Source: an uncultured beta proteobacterium
GTDB lineage: Bacteria; Pseudomonadota; Gammaproteobacteria; Burkholderiales; Burkholderiaceae
NCBI GenBank assembly: GCA_903821995.1
Contig: CAIJNI010000071.1
Location: forward strand, 1-46,561
Direction of reading: 5' to 3'
DNA length: 46,561 nt
Below are positions 9,202 through 17,909 of the stretch, piece after piece (position 1 is the first letter of the stretch; every line of letters starts with the position of its first letter). Position numbers and translations under genes: made by a program. The notes beneath the pieces were generated by a model that worked only from the letters and a program-made list of their open reading frames with translations, searched no databases and had not been told where the DNA came from.

Positions 9202-9942
9202 TTACCCCATATGAAGTCCGCCATTTACTGAAAAATCAGCCCCAGTAGCAAAACCACCATCATTAGACGCAAGCCATGAAACGATCGAGGCTATTTCTTC
9301 GGGAGTTCCTAACCTTTTGACTGGAATCGTAGCAATAATTTTATTTAATACATCTTCACGAATAGATTTCACCATATCAGTACCTATATATCCAGGTGAA
9401 ACTGTATTTATAGTTATCCCCTTAGTAGCGACCTCTTGTGCAAGAGCCATAGTAAAGCCATATAAACCTGCCTTGGCCGTGGAATAATTTGTCTGACCAA
9501 ATTGTCCCTTTTGACCGTTAACTGAAGAAATATTAATAACCCTCCCCCATTCCTTTTCAACCATATCATCAATGACTTGCTTAGTAACGTTAAAAAGGGA
9601 ATTTAAATTTGTGTCGATAACTGCCTTCCAGTCATCTGGGGTCATTTTTCTAAATACTGTGTCTCGAGTTATACCAGCATTATTTACTAGTATGTCAACA
9701 GTACCTACTTCTGCTTTAACTTTATTAAATGCCACAAATGTACTGTTCCAGTCGCTTACATTACCTTCACTCGCAATAAAGTCATACCCTAAAGCTTTTT
9801 GTTCACCGATCCATCTATCTTTTCTAGGAGAGTTAGGCCCACAACCAGCAACAACAATACAACCATCTTTTGCAAGTCTATGGCAAATAGCTGTCCCAAT
9901 CCCTCCCATACCACCGGTAACATACGCGACTTTTTTTGACAT
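9202..9942 (-). CDS. phaB: Acetoacetyl-CoA reductase PhaB
   Basis: NADPH-dependent short-chain dehydrogenase reducing acetoacetyl-CoA to (R)-3-hydroxybutyryl-CoA, the PHB monomer. At 246 residues it has the same length as Ralstonia PhaB1. The Rossmann glycine motif is TGGMGGIGTAI at 9-19 and NNAG is at 87-90. The catalytic set is S140, Y153 and K157 in the YSTAK motif. PhaB-type signatures GITRDTVFRKM and INISSVNGQKGQFGQTNYS separate it from FabG. A strong Shine-Dalgarno AGGAGA lies 5 nt before ATG 9942. It is 29 bp downstream of phaC on the same strand, so they form one transcription unit. Confidence 0.96.
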   Translation of the reverse strand: MSKKVAYVTGGMGGIGTAICHRLAKDGCIVVAGCGPNSPRKDRWIGEQKALGYDFIASEGNVSDWNSTFVAFNKVKAEVGTVDILVNNAGITRDTVFRKMTPDDWKAVIDTNLNSLFNVTKQVIDDMVEKEWGRVINISSVNGQKGQFGQTNYSTAKAGLYGFTMALAQEVATKGITINTVSPGYIGTDMVKSIREDVLNKIIATIPVKRLGTPEEIASIVSWLASNDGGFATGADFSVNGGLHMG

Positions 9943-9971
9943 TAAATTCTCCTAAAATGATATTAAAATGA

Positions 9972-11615
9972 TTAAACTTTTACGGGTTTTTCTAGAACAT
10001 ATAATCCAGGAGCATCTCTCAAGGGAGGAAATTTAGCACTTCCAAATACTTTTTTACTGGAAATTTTCTTTCCAGAATACTGCTTTATCCATTTGATGTA
10101 ATCAATCCACCAACTACCTTGGATCTCTTGCGCACCCTCGATCCATTCTTCTGCGGTAGTATTAAGTTTAGGATTAACCCAATAATTACGCTTGTTTTTT
10201 ATTGGAGGATTTATTACACCGGCAATATGGCCAGAGGCTCCTAAAACAAAACGTAAATTTCCTTTTAACAAAGTAGTTGATCCAAAGGCAGATTTCCAAG
10301 GAACTATATGGTCTTCTTTTGAAGCATATATATAAACAGGACAGTTAATTTTTCCAAGGTCAACAGGTGATCCACAAATAGTTAGTCTATTCGGTATCTT
10401 TAACTCATTTTGTAAATACATATGCCTAAGGTACCAACAATACATTGGGCCAGGCAAATTAGTTGAATCTCCATTCCAAAAGAGTAAGTCAAATGCAGGT
10501 GGAGATTTACCTAAAAGATAATTCCCAACGACATAATTCCAGACCAAATCGTTTGGCCTTAAAAAAGAGAATGTATTAGCTAATTCGATACCACTTAACA
10601 GTCCAGCATTAACTCCTACCCCACCAATTGAAGATTCTCTCAATTCAACGAGTGCTTTATCAATAAAAATATCTAAAAGTCCAGTATCAGAAAAATCCAA
10701 AAAAGAAGTTATAAGCGTTAGTGATTTAGCAGGATGAACATCTTTGGCTGCTAATACCGCCAAAGCAGAAGAAAGCAAAGTCCCACCAACACAAAATCCA
10801 AAGATATTAAGTTTAGGCTGCTTTGAAATTTCAACAACTATTTTTATAGCCTCAATGACTCCATCTCTAACATAATCATCCCAAGTTAAGTTGATCATAT
10901 CAAGATCTGCATTTTTCCATGACACAATAAAAACCGTATGACCTTCTGAAACAAGATATCTAATCATTGATGTTTCAGGTTGTAAATCCAAAATATAAAA
11001 CTTATTAATGCAAGGAGGTATCATCAAATAAGGAGTATCAAAGACGTCCTTCGTCAAAGGCTTGTACTGAATAAGTTCAAATAATGGGTTTTGATAAACC
11101 ACTTTCCCCTCAGAGGATGCAATATTCTTACCCACTTGAAAGTCAGCAGATGCTGTTTGTGAAATCTTTCCTGCGCTTAAATCATTTAATAGATTATTAA
11201 TCCCCTGGGTTAAAGACATTCCATTTGTAGAAATTAATTGTTGAATTGCTTCAGGGTTCGTAGCCAAAAAATTGGCAGGTGACATCATGTCAATCCATTG
11301 TTCAACAGAAAATTGAATTCTTCTTTTAGTCTTCTCATCAGACTCAACGCCGTTAGCTAAGTTTGTTAAATATTCAGAATTGATGAGGTATAGACGATAA
11401 ACCATTTCCGAAGAGCCGTCGTTCCATAACGGTGATTTAAAACGAGAATCAATCAAAGGGGTTTCTTCCGACGTTCCTTTGAAAAAATTAAACAGATCAC
11501 TCAAATACTGAGTCTCTATTTGCATTAGTTTCTCAGGTGGAATTAATGCCATCTGAGATGGCGTTAATGAGGGTTTATTCCATGGAAAGTCTTTAAGATA
11601 GCTAGAATCAAACAA
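9972..11615 (-). CDS. phaC: Class I poly(3-hydroxyalkanoate) synthase PhaC
   Basis: Polymerises (R)-3-hydroxybutyryl-CoA into PHB at the granule surface. The 547 residues comprise an N-terminal PhaC domain (about 60-230) and an alpha/beta-hydrolase core. The lipase-like box is GFCVGG with nucleophile C275. D435 in ASKEDHIVPW and H463 in GASGHIAGV complete the triad. Size and absence of a PhaE partner indicate class I. The only start giving the full N-terminus is TTG at 11615, supported by GAGG 7 nt upstream. The next in-frame ATG would remove 21 residues. It opens the phaC-phaB-phaR run, and the 92-bp gap after pgeF presumably holds its promoter. Confidence 0.96.
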   Translation of the reverse strand: MFDSSYLKDFPWNKPSLTPSQMALIPPEKLMQIETQYLSDLFNFFKGTSEETPLIDSRFKSPLWNDGSSEMVYRLYLINSEYLTNLANGVESDEKTKRRIQFSVEQWIDMMSPANFLATNPEAIQQLISTNGMSLTQGINNLLNDLSAGKISQTASADFQVGKNIASSEGKVVYQNPLFELIQYKPLTKDVFDTPYLMIPPCINKFYILDLQPETSMIRYLVSEGHTVFIVSWKNADLDMINLTWDDYVRDGVIEAIKIVVEISKQPKLNIFGFCVGGTLLSSALAVLAAKDVHPAKSLTLITSFLDFSDTGLLDIFIDKALVELRESSIGGVGVNAGLLSGIELANTFSFLRPNDLVWNYVVGNYLLGKSPPAFDLLFWNGDSTNLPGPMYCWYLRHMYLQNELKIPNRLTICGSPVDLGKINCPVYIYASKEDHIVPWKSAFGSTTLLKGNLRFVLGASGHIAGVINPPIKNKRNYWVNPKLNTTAEEWIEGAQEIQGSWWIDYIKWIKQYSGKKISSKKVFGSAKFPPLRDAPGLYVLEKPVKV

Positions 11616-11707
11616 AAGAGAGCCTCAATTTAAATACAAGTAAATATGAATGTATCGGTTATGGAAAATAAAGTTTATTCGCACATACCCTAATTTAAGT
11701 TGATATT

Positions 11708-12499
11708 TTAATCGATCCAAATAAAGCTTCCAAACCTTCCGGTTAAACCCTCACGCCGATAGGAGTATAGGAGACTTGGATTTTCGTAACAACAAATTTC
11801 ACTATCCCAAATACGCTCTATATTTAGATCTCTTAAACGCGCAATAGCTAATTGGCGCAAATTACACAAATATTTATTAGGATTGGCTGATGACTCAAAT
11901 GAATCAATCGTTAACTTATCTCTAGAATGGCTCAGAAAAGCATCTTTTAGCTCAGCCCCTACTTCAAAGTGAGGCATGCTTATTGAGGGGCCCAGATAAA
12001 CATTCAATGTTGAAAAGTATCTGGAATTAGAGTCTGGGGAAACAATATTTGAAATACTTTTTAAAGTATTTTCGATAACGCCACTCAGAAGCCCCTTCCA
12101 ACCAGCATGACATACACCAACGATATCACCTGAAAAATTCGAGAAAAATATTGGCAAACAATCAGCTGAAAGTACACATAAAGTATGTTTTTTTAAAACT
12201 GTAACCGCACCGTCGCAATCCGGCAAAGTCGCATTAAAGTCCTTTATCTGAACAACATCATTCCCATGAACCTGATTTAGCCATTTGGGCTCTGATGGAA
12301 GGTGTTCAAGTAAAAGTGATCTATTTTTCAAAACTAGATTTGGATCATCATTGACGTGTGAGCCTAAATTAAGTCCCTGATATTTATCTTTACTAACCCC
12401 ACCGATGCGAGTGGTTATAAAACACTTAACATTTTTGGGCGCGTCCCAGTTAGGATAAATAACACTTATTCCGTTATCTAACAATTGAGTTTCAATCAT
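11708..12499 (-). CDS. pgeF: PgeF/YfiH-family purine nucleoside phosphorylase (former laccase-domain protein)
   Basis: Member of the YfiH/LACC1 family. In other bacteria these act as zinc-dependent purine nucleoside phosphorylase/adenosine deaminase or as editing enzymes for peptidoglycan precursors (PgeF). The 263 residues show the conserved zinc-site motifs QVHGNDVV (His), LSADCLPIFF (Cys) and GVCHAGWKGLL (His), followed by YLGPSI and the family C-terminus CCYENPSLLYSYRREG. It starts at ATG 12499, 7 bp after the rluD stop, so rluD-pgeF are co-transcribed as in many proteobacteria. Old annotations as polyphenol oxidase or laccase should be treated with caution. The precise substrate here cannot be set from sequence. 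Confidence 0.93.
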   Translation of the reverse strand: MIETQLLDNGISVIYPNWDAPKNVKCFITTRIGGVSKDKYQGLNLGSHVNDDPNLVLKNRSLLLEHLPSEPKWLNQVHGNDVVQIKDFNATLPDCDGAVTVLKKHTLCVLSADCLPIFFSNFSGDIVGVCHAGWKGLLSGVIENTLKSISNIVSPDSNSRYFSTLNVYLGPSISMPHFEVGAELKDAFLSHSRDKLTIDSFESSANPNKYLCNLRQLAIARLRDLNIERIWDSEICCYENPSLLYSYRREGLTGRFGSFIWID

Positions 12500-12506
12500 T
12501 CTTAGT

Positions 12507-13544
12507 CTACTTTAAGGTAGTTAATACATCAGAAAATCCCAAGTTCTTTAAGGTTTTAATAAAAAGATCGTCTGGTTTAATTTGAAACTCTATTTGTGTC
12601 TTGTGCAATGGGTTCAAAAACCCCAACTCCATAGCATGTAAAAACTGACCATAGGACTCAAAGCCAGTATCACGCATCAATTCTTTTAGTTTATTGTTTG
12701 TAATTTGAGGAACTTTTTGACGATAAAGCGGGTCATTGATAAGTGGTAAACCAATCGATTCTAAATGCACTCTAATCTGGTGCGTTCTGCCAGTTTCTAA
12801 TTGGCACTGAATAAGAGAAATTACTTTTCCATGAAATGAAACACTCTCAATTTTTTTTATATGCGTCTTAGCAGTTTTACCATTATTTACATGTGTAACC
12901 CCCATCTTAATTCGATCTCTTTGATCTCGGCCGATTGCAACATCAATTGTTTTTTCATAAGGAGCTTCCCCCCATATTAGTGCTAAATATTTACGTTTCA
13001 TTGAGCGCTCTTGAAGCTGTCTTACAAGATTTGTGTGAGATTCAAGTGTTTTAGAAAAAACTAATAGCCCTGAAGTATCCTTATCCAAACGATGAACTAT
13101 TCCAGCCCTTGGAACCAATGAACATTCCGGAAAATGGTGCAAAATACCATTCAACATAGTGCCACCCCAGTTACCGACAGCTGGATGGACAACCATTCCA
13201 ACAGGCTTATTAATCACCCCGACTTCCTTATCACTGTAAACAACTTCTAAGGGAATATTTTCCGGTTTAAATGCATTATTTTGAGGTTCTTCTGGGATAT
13301 CTAATTCAAGCCACTCACCACCAATAATCATGTATTTAGAAGATATCGGTATTTTATTAATCGATATACTACCTTTGAGGATCCATTGTTGAATTTTACT
13401 TCTTGAATACTGAGGGATTAAGTCAGCAATACACTTGTCTATTCTGACTCCGCGATAAGACTTTGAAATTTCAAGCTGTATAGTTGTGACGGGAAGAACT
13501 TCTTCCATGAATGCTTCATCATCGATATAATCAGGTAGTTCCAT
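12507..13544 (-). CDS. rluD: 23S rRNA pseudouridine synthase RluD
   Basis: Converts uridines in helix 69 of 23S rRNA (1911/1915/1917 in E. coli) to pseudouridine. The 345 residues have an N-terminal S4 RNA-binding domain (about 30-95) and the RluA-type catalytic domain. The signature IVHRLDKDTSGLLVFSK carries catalytic D154, followed by RTHQIRVHLESIGLPLINDPLY. S4 domain, length and position before pgeF favour RluD over RluC. It is divergent from bamD across 45 bp, with start ATG 13544. The pairing of rluD-pgeF with divergent bamD is a conserved betaproteobacterial/gammaproteobacterial arrangement. Confidence 0.95.
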   Translation of the reverse strand: MELPDYIDDEAFMEEVLPVTTIQLEISKSYRGVRIDKCIADLIPQYSRSKIQQWILKGSISINKIPISSKYMIIGGEWLELDIPEEPQNNAFKPENIPLEVVYSDKEVGVINKPVGMVVHPAVGNWGGTMLNGILHHFPECSLVPRAGIVHRLDKDTSGLLVFSKTLESHTNLVRQLQERSMKRKYLALIWGEAPYEKTIDVAIGRDQRDRIKMGVTHVNNGKTAKTHIKKIESVSFHGKVISLIQCQLETGRTHQIRVHLESIGLPLINDPLYRQKVPQITNNKLKELMRDTGFESYGQFLHAMELGFLNPLHKTQIEFQIKPDDLFIKTLKNLGFSDVLTTLK

Positions 13545-13589
13545 ATTAAAATACCTTAATTAATTTTAACCCACTGTTTCGAGATCATA

Positions 13590-14423
13590 TTGCTAAAACC
13601 TAACTATAGTTTAAATATCTTCCTCAAATTGGCTGCATTATGTGGATTCCTTGCCTATTTATTGGCAGGATGCACAGGATCCACAACCGATGAGACCGCA
13701 AGTTGGACTCAAACAAAATTAATCTCTGAGGCAAAAATAGCCCTTTCAGATAATGACTACCCTAATTGTGTCAAATATTACGAAAAACTTGAAAGCCGAT
13801 ATCCGTTTGGGCCAGTCGCAGAACAAGCTCAAATTAATATAGCATACTGTAACTGGAAGAAAAATGACCTTGAAGTAGCTTTAAATTCAATTGATAGGTT
13901 TATACAATTACACCCTGGCCATTCCCAAATTGATTATGCATACTATCTTAAAGGACTTATTACCTTTAATGACAGCCTAGGTTTTTTTGCTAATCTTACA
14001 GGGCAAGACTTAAGTGAAAGAGACCCCAAAGCAGCTAAAGACGCCTTTGAATCATTCAAAATCTTAACATCACGCTACCCCAATAGTAAATACGCTCCAG
14101 ATGCCCTCGATAGAATGAGATATATCATTAATTCGCTAGCTGAAAGTGATGTTAGCGCCGCAAGGTACTATTTTAGAAAAGGGGCGTACTTAGCAACCAT
14201 TAATCGCGCCCAAGACGCTATTAAACAATATGATAGGGCACCTGCAATCGAGGAAGCAATGTATTTAATGGCCAAATCATATGATGCACTTGGGTTAAAA
14301 GAGTTAAGAGACGATTCTATAAGAGTTTTTAAGCTCAATTTTCCTAACAGTGCCATATTTCAAACTGGCCAAAGAGAGTCGGTTACCGCTTCTAAGAAGT
14401 CTTGGTGGCAAATTTGGAACTAG
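13590..14423 (+). CDS. bamD: Outer-membrane assembly lipoprotein BamD
   Basis: Essential lipoprotein partner of BamA in the machinery that inserts outer-membrane beta-barrels. A lipoprotein signal is visible: basic start, hydrophobic LKLAALCGFLAYLLAGC, with the lipidated Cys at residue 28. TPR-like repeats follow (KYYEKLESRYPFGPVAEQA, ALNSIDRFIQLHPGH, AFESFKILTSRYPNSKYAPDA, QYDRAPAIEEAMYL). The 277 residues are close to the family length. No ATG is available. TTG 13590 gives a complete signal peptide and has GAG 6 nt upstream. It converges with alr, with only 4 bp between the stops. Confidence 0.95.
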   Translation: MLKPNYSLNIFLKLAALCGFLAYLLAGCTGSTTDETASWTQTKLISEAKIALSDNDYPNCVKYYEKLESRYPFGPVAEQAQINIAYCNWKKNDLEVALNSIDRFIQLHPGHSQIDYAYYLKGLITFNDSLGFFANLTGQDLSERDPKAAKDAFESFKILTSRYPNSKYAPDALDRMRYIINSLAESDVSAARYYFRKGAYLATINRAQDAIKQYDRAPAIEEAMYLMAKSYDALGLKELRDDSIRVFKLNFPNSAIFQTGQRESVTASKKSWWQIWN

Positions 14424-14427
14424 CTTT

Positions 14428-15552
14428 CTAGACAACAACTCGTTTAACCCTAGGGGCAATAGCGCACAGTAACTCATAACCCACGGTGTTAGCACACTTT
14501 GCAACAGTATCTACAGGTACATGCTCACCCCATAACTCTACATCAGAGCCTACACCAATTGTTTTATGGTTTGTAATATCTACGGTGATCATATCCATAG
14601 AAACTCTTCCTATAGTTTTCACATAAAAACCTAGTGATGGCGAGTTAGAGTTACTAACCCAAACTTGGGTTCCATTAGATACTACCCTTGGGTATCCATC
14701 AGCGTATCCACAAGCAACAATGCCAACTCGTATCTTGGATGTGGCTGTATATTGCCCACCATATCCAACCCTATCACCTTCATTAAGATCTTGAACTGAA
14801 ATAATTTTTGAAGAGAGATTCATTGCTGGTTTTAATCCAAATATTTGAATATCTTCTGATATTCCTGTTGGAGATGCACCATAAAGCATAATTCCGGGCC
14901 TAACCCAATCAAAATGAGTGTTGTGATGCCATAAAACAGCAGCAGAGTTTGCTGTAGAGACATCTCCAGATAAGTCTTCAATTACTTTTGCAAATACATT
15001 CATCTGGCTTTCAACAGAAGGCTCTAGGCCGATTTCATCTGCATTAGCAAAGTGGGTTAGGTGATTAACTTTAAGTCTATAGTCTCGCAGTTTTTTAAAG
15101 CATAGTAAATATTCTTGGGAATTCAACCCCAAACGATTCATTCCTGAATTTAGTTTTAGCCAAATACATATCTTTTGTGACACAACAGTTTGCTGATCAA
15201 ATGTCATAGCATTTAACCACTGGCTCAACCAACTCATTTGCTGTGAATGATGGATAACTATGTCAATATTTTTCTCATAACATTCATTAAGCTCATCCTT
15301 CGCAAAGATACCTTCAAGAAGCAGTACTGGGCCTGCCCACCCAATTTCCCTTAATAGGCAAGCATCCTTGATATCTAACAAAGCAAATCCATCTGTTTCC
15401 TTAAGTCCCGCATATACTTCACGGATCCCATGACCATAAGCGTTTGCTTTAATCACGGACCAAATTTTTGAGTCATTCGCTAAGCTTCTGACGAAATTTA
15501 AGTTATTTTTTAAATTTTCAGTTAATATCGATGCTTGTATTGGACGTTCCAC
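14428..15552 (-). CDS. alr: Alanine racemase
   Basis: PLP-dependent interconversion of L- and D-alanine for peptidoglycan. The 374 residues have the PLP lysine K35 in SVIKANAYGHG and the second catalytic residue in the conserved VGYGGQYTA tyrosine motif. MNRLGL (substrate side), RPGIMLYGASP and RVSMDMITVD are also present. The start is GTG 15552, with weak upstream complementarity only. It faces lplT across 49 bp, a pairing commonly seen in betaproteobacteria. The sequence cannot decide between anabolic and catabolic Alr, but as the only copy here in a cell-wall context it is likely the housekeeping enzyme. Confidence 0.96.
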   Translation of the reverse strand: MERPIQASILTENLKNNLNFVRSLANDSKIWSVIKANAYGHGIREVYAGLKETDGFALLDIKDACLLREIGWAGPVLLLEGIFAKDELNECYEKNIDIVIHHSQQMSWLSQWLNAMTFDQQTVVSQKICIWLKLNSGMNRLGLNSQEYLLCFKKLRDYRLKVNHLTHFANADEIGLEPSVESQMNVFAKVIEDLSGDVSTANSAAVLWHHNTHFDWVRPGIMLYGASPTGISEDIQIFGLKPAMNLSSKIISVQDLNEGDRVGYGGQYTATSKIRVGIVACGYADGYPRVVSNGTQVWVSNSNSPSLGFYVKTIGRVSMDMITVDITNHKTIGVGSDVELWGEHVPVDTVAKCANTVGYELLCAIAPRVKRVVV

Positions 15553-15589
15553 CTGTAAACACTTTCATAATTAATTAATGTAATTAGAC

Positions 15590-15595
15590 TATATT
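15590..15595 (+). promoter_or_regulatory. -10-like box 6 nt before the lplT start
   Basis: TATATT at 15590-15595 lies exactly 6 nt before the lplT ATG at 15602, and no Shine-Dalgarno lies between. This is the same geometry as at mfd and ridA, so a leaderless transcript is possible. No clear -35 element is seen. Confidence 0.3.
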
Positions 15596-15601
15596 GTACG
15601 A

Positions 15602-16939
15602 ATGAAACCTGGTTTTTACTCAATTATGGCAGCGCAGTTCTTTTCCTCACTCGCTGATAACGCTCTTCTCATTGCTGCTATTGCACTCTTAGCCAATATG
15701 CACTCTCCCGAATGGATGACCCCACTACTCAAATTGTTTTTCGTTTTGTCATACGTAGTTCTTGCTGCATATGTTGGTGCGTTTGCTGACTCTAGACCTA
15801 AGGGTAAAGTCATGTTTATTACTAATTCTATAAAACTGATCGGCTGCATTGTTATGCTCTTTGGTGCACACCCTCTTTTTGCTTATGGTATTGTTGGATT
15901 TGGTGCTGCCGCATATTCTCCAGCGAAGTATGGAATCCTGACAGAGTTATTGCCTGCAAATAAGTTGGTCGCAGCAAATGGATGGATCGAAGGTCTTACT
16001 GTAGCCTCGATTATTATTGGGACAGTCCTGGGCGGAATCTTAATTAGTCCAAAAGTTGCAGCAACACTTCTTTCTGTTGACTTCCCAGTTTTTGAGACTG
16101 CAATTGATACCCCTCCCGAAGCTGCAATCAGCATTATTATGACTTTTTACCTAATGGCGGCACTCATTAATTTACGCATACCCGATACGGGCGTCAAATA
16201 TACTAAAACCAATAAAAACCCCATTAAATTAGTCAAAGACTTTGCGTTATGTTTCAGGACTTTGTGGAATGACCGATTAGGCCAAATCTCGCTTGCTGTG
16301 ACCACTCTATTTTGGGGCACTGGTGCAACACTCCAATTTATTATTTTAAAGTGGGCAGAAAGTGCTCTAGATATGAATCTTTCTCAGGGAGCCATTCTTC
16401 AAGCAATCGTAGCATTTGGCGTTGCTGGTGGAGCTATGTGGGCCGCGTGGAGAGTCCCATTAAATAAGTCATTTGTGGTTTTAAAATATGGCGTAGTTAT
16501 GGGTTTCTTCGTCTTAATACTTGCTGCGTTCCAAAAAAGTCAATTTCCTGATATCGAAATAAATTTTGGATTTATTCATATTAAGCTTTATCTTGTATTT
16601 TCGTATCTGTTTTTGGCTACGATTGGATGGATGTCTGGATATTTTGTTGTTCCAATGAATGCTCTCTTGCAGCATAGGGGGCACGTACTTTTATCTGCAG
16701 GTCACTCAATTGCAGTTCAAAATTTTAATGAGAACTTGTCTGTGTTAATGATGCTAATAATTTATGCTCTGCTAATCTCTTTAAATATTTCAGTACAAGT
16801 AGTCATCCTTTTATTTGGCTGCTTTGTAATCATAACGATGTCTCTTGTCATTTATAGACACCAACAAAATCAACTTGAATATGACTCTCTTTATCTTATT
16901 GGCGAAGAGAAAAGAGTCTCTATAGAAAAATTAGACTAA
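15602..16939 (+). CDS. lplT: Lysophospholipid transporter LplT (MFS family)
   Basis: Inner-membrane transporter of the major facilitator superfamily. In E. coli LplT flips lysophospholipids inward for re-acylation by Aas. The 445 residues form about 11-12 hydrophobic segments, beginning MAAQFFSSLADNALLIAAIALL. The FFSSLADNALL opening and the block GFGAAAYSPAKYGILTELLPANKLVAANGWIEGLTV are characteristic of LplT. No aas gene is next to it, so the acyltransferase partner must lie elsewhere or the role may differ. Its stop overlaps the stop of the convergent gene on the other strand by 3-4 bp. ATG 15602 has no Shine-Dalgarno. Confidence 0.9.
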   Translation: MKPGFYSIMAAQFFSSLADNALLIAAIALLANMHSPEWMTPLLKLFFVLSYVVLAAYVGAFADSRPKGKVMFITNSIKLIGCIVMLFGAHPLFAYGIVGFGAAAYSPAKYGILTELLPANKLVAANGWIEGLTVASIIIGTVLGGILISPKVAATLLSVDFPVFETAIDTPPEAAISIIMTFYLMAALINLRIPDTGVKYTKTNKNPIKLVKDFALCFRTLWNDRLGQISLAVTTLFWGTGATLQFIILKWAESALDMNLSQGAILQAIVAFGVAGGAMWAAWRVPLNKSFVVLKYGVVMGFFVLILAAFQKSQFPDIEINFGFIHIKLYLVFSYLFLATIGWMSGYFVVPMNALLQHRGHVLLSAGHSIAVQNFNENLSVLMMLIIYALLISLNISVQVVILLFGCFVIITMSLVIYRHQQNQLEYDSLYLIGEEKRVSIEKLD

Positions 16940-17427
16940 AGCTCTAAGGCAATTGATCTAGCCCATAATAAATCCTGCCAAAGAAGTTTTTTAAGTTCAT
17001 ATTGGGCCAATACTTCATCAGGGTGAAAAGTAATTACAACCGGAACATCATTTCCTAATTGGTTACCAACTTCAAAAACTATTTCTCTCATATCTTCTAT
17101 ATTTGATTTTTCTTTTGATAAAAATTGCCCCGCTGCTTGGCCAAATCCAATGACTAATTCACCCGCAACTTCAATTTTCTCTTTTTGTAAATGATCAAAG
17201 TAGATCACTTCACATTCGACTCCCATATCTAATATTGTTTTAAGTATTTTTTTAAATAACTCTTGAGACTTGAAGATTTGGGTGGTACATAAAGTCCATT
17301 TCATATTTTTTAACCTATCAACTTTTTGTTCAACCAAAGATGAGTCAAGTGATGAAAGACCAACATCTCTCAAAACCCATGATGTAATTCCAATTTCTTT
17401 TAAAAGACTCGTTTTATTCATATTCAT
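16936..17427 (-). CDS. Psi-like (HolD-like) small protein with a UDG-like C-terminal half
   Basis: A 163-residue protein whose start overlaps the rimI stop by ATGA. Residues 8-20 (LLKEIGITSWVLR) closely resemble the start of E. coli HolD, the psi subunit of DNA polymerase III (LQQLGITQWSLR, recalled). That segment docks psi on the DnaX clamp-loader collar. In E. coli holD is also next to rimI. The C-terminal half (ELVIGFGQAAGQFL about 89-102; VVITFHPDEVLAQYELKKLLWQDL about 130-153) resembles the end of family 4/5 uracil-DNA glycosylases, which betaproteobacteria often encode at this locus. The iron-sulphur cysteines and GEAPG catalytic loop of UDGs are absent, so glycosylase activity is unlikely. 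A psi-type clamp-loader subunit is the best inference; a decayed UDG is the alternative. Confidence 0.6.
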   Translation of the reverse strand: MNMNKTSLLKEIGITSWVLRDVGLSSLDSSLVEQKVDRLKNMKWTLCTTQIFKSQELFKKILKTILDMGVECEVIYFDHLQKEKIEVAGELVIGFGQAAGQFLSKEKSNIEDMREIVFEVGNQLGNDVPVVITFHPDEVLAQYELKKLLWQDLLWARSIALEL

Positions 17428-17906
17428 CTATCATTAATAAGAATCTTTTCCATAATTATGGCACTCTCCTTACTAGCTCCATCAACTGATTTTTTTGATG
17501 GATAATAATCTTTCCTATGCCCAATACCTCTATACCCTAAAAGTTGATACAAATTAATTGCACCTAAATTACTCATTCGAACCTCCAAAAGAATCTTTAT
17601 TAATTTCTTTTTTATAGCAATTGGCTCTACTGAGAGCATCACTGATTGAGCAACTCCCATTCGACGAAAATTTTCTTTTATCGTTATATTTAAAAGATGT
17701 AACTCTTCAAACCCAGGCATAAAAATAGAATATCCAATAATTTCTTCTGAAAGCTTATTTTCTAAAAAGACATAACACCAATAATTACAATTCATTGAAT
17801 CTTCAAAATTCCCTAAAGTCCAAGGATGTGAATGTGATAAATTTTCTATCTCCAACACATGGGGTAAATCAATACGTTTCATTTTTCGGATAGAAAAATC
17901 AAACAT
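17424..17906 (-). CDS. rimI: Ribosomal protein S18 alanine N-acetyltransferase RimI
   Basis: GNAT-fold acetyltransferase for the N-terminus of ribosomal protein S18. The 160 residues include the acetyl-CoA pyrophosphate loop FRRMGVAQSVM (R-x-x-G-x-A), LLEVRMSNLGAINLYQLLGY (motif B; N and Y typical of RimI) and GHRKDYYP at the C-terminal side. The N-terminal EIENLSHSHPW block is also a RimI trait. It lies 3 bp after tsaB and overlaps the next gene by 4 bp, so tsaB-rimI-psi-like are translationally coupled. Other GNAT targets cannot be excluded, but the tsaB-rimI neighbourhood supports the call. Confidence 0.93.
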   Translation of the reverse strand: MFDFSIRKMKRIDLPHVLEIENLSHSHPWTLGNFEDSMNCNYWCYVFLENKLSEEIIGYSIFMPGFEELHLLNITIKENFRRMGVAQSVMLSVEPIAIKKKLIKILLEVRMSNLGAINLYQLLGYRGIGHRKDYYPSKKSVDGASKESAIIMEKILINDR

Positions 17907-17909
17907 AGA

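Noticed and set aside
9572..9955. 127-residue open frame on the plus strand opposite phaB
   Set aside because: It lies wholly antisense to a clearly real phaB with intact catalytic residues and shows no recognisable domain. The same holds for the 127-residue frame opposite mfd at 4329-4712.
16936..17427. Active uracil-DNA glycosylase
   Set aside because: Only the C-terminal part resembles the family; the iron-sulphur cysteines and GEAPG-type catalytic loop are missing and the protein is about 100 residues short.
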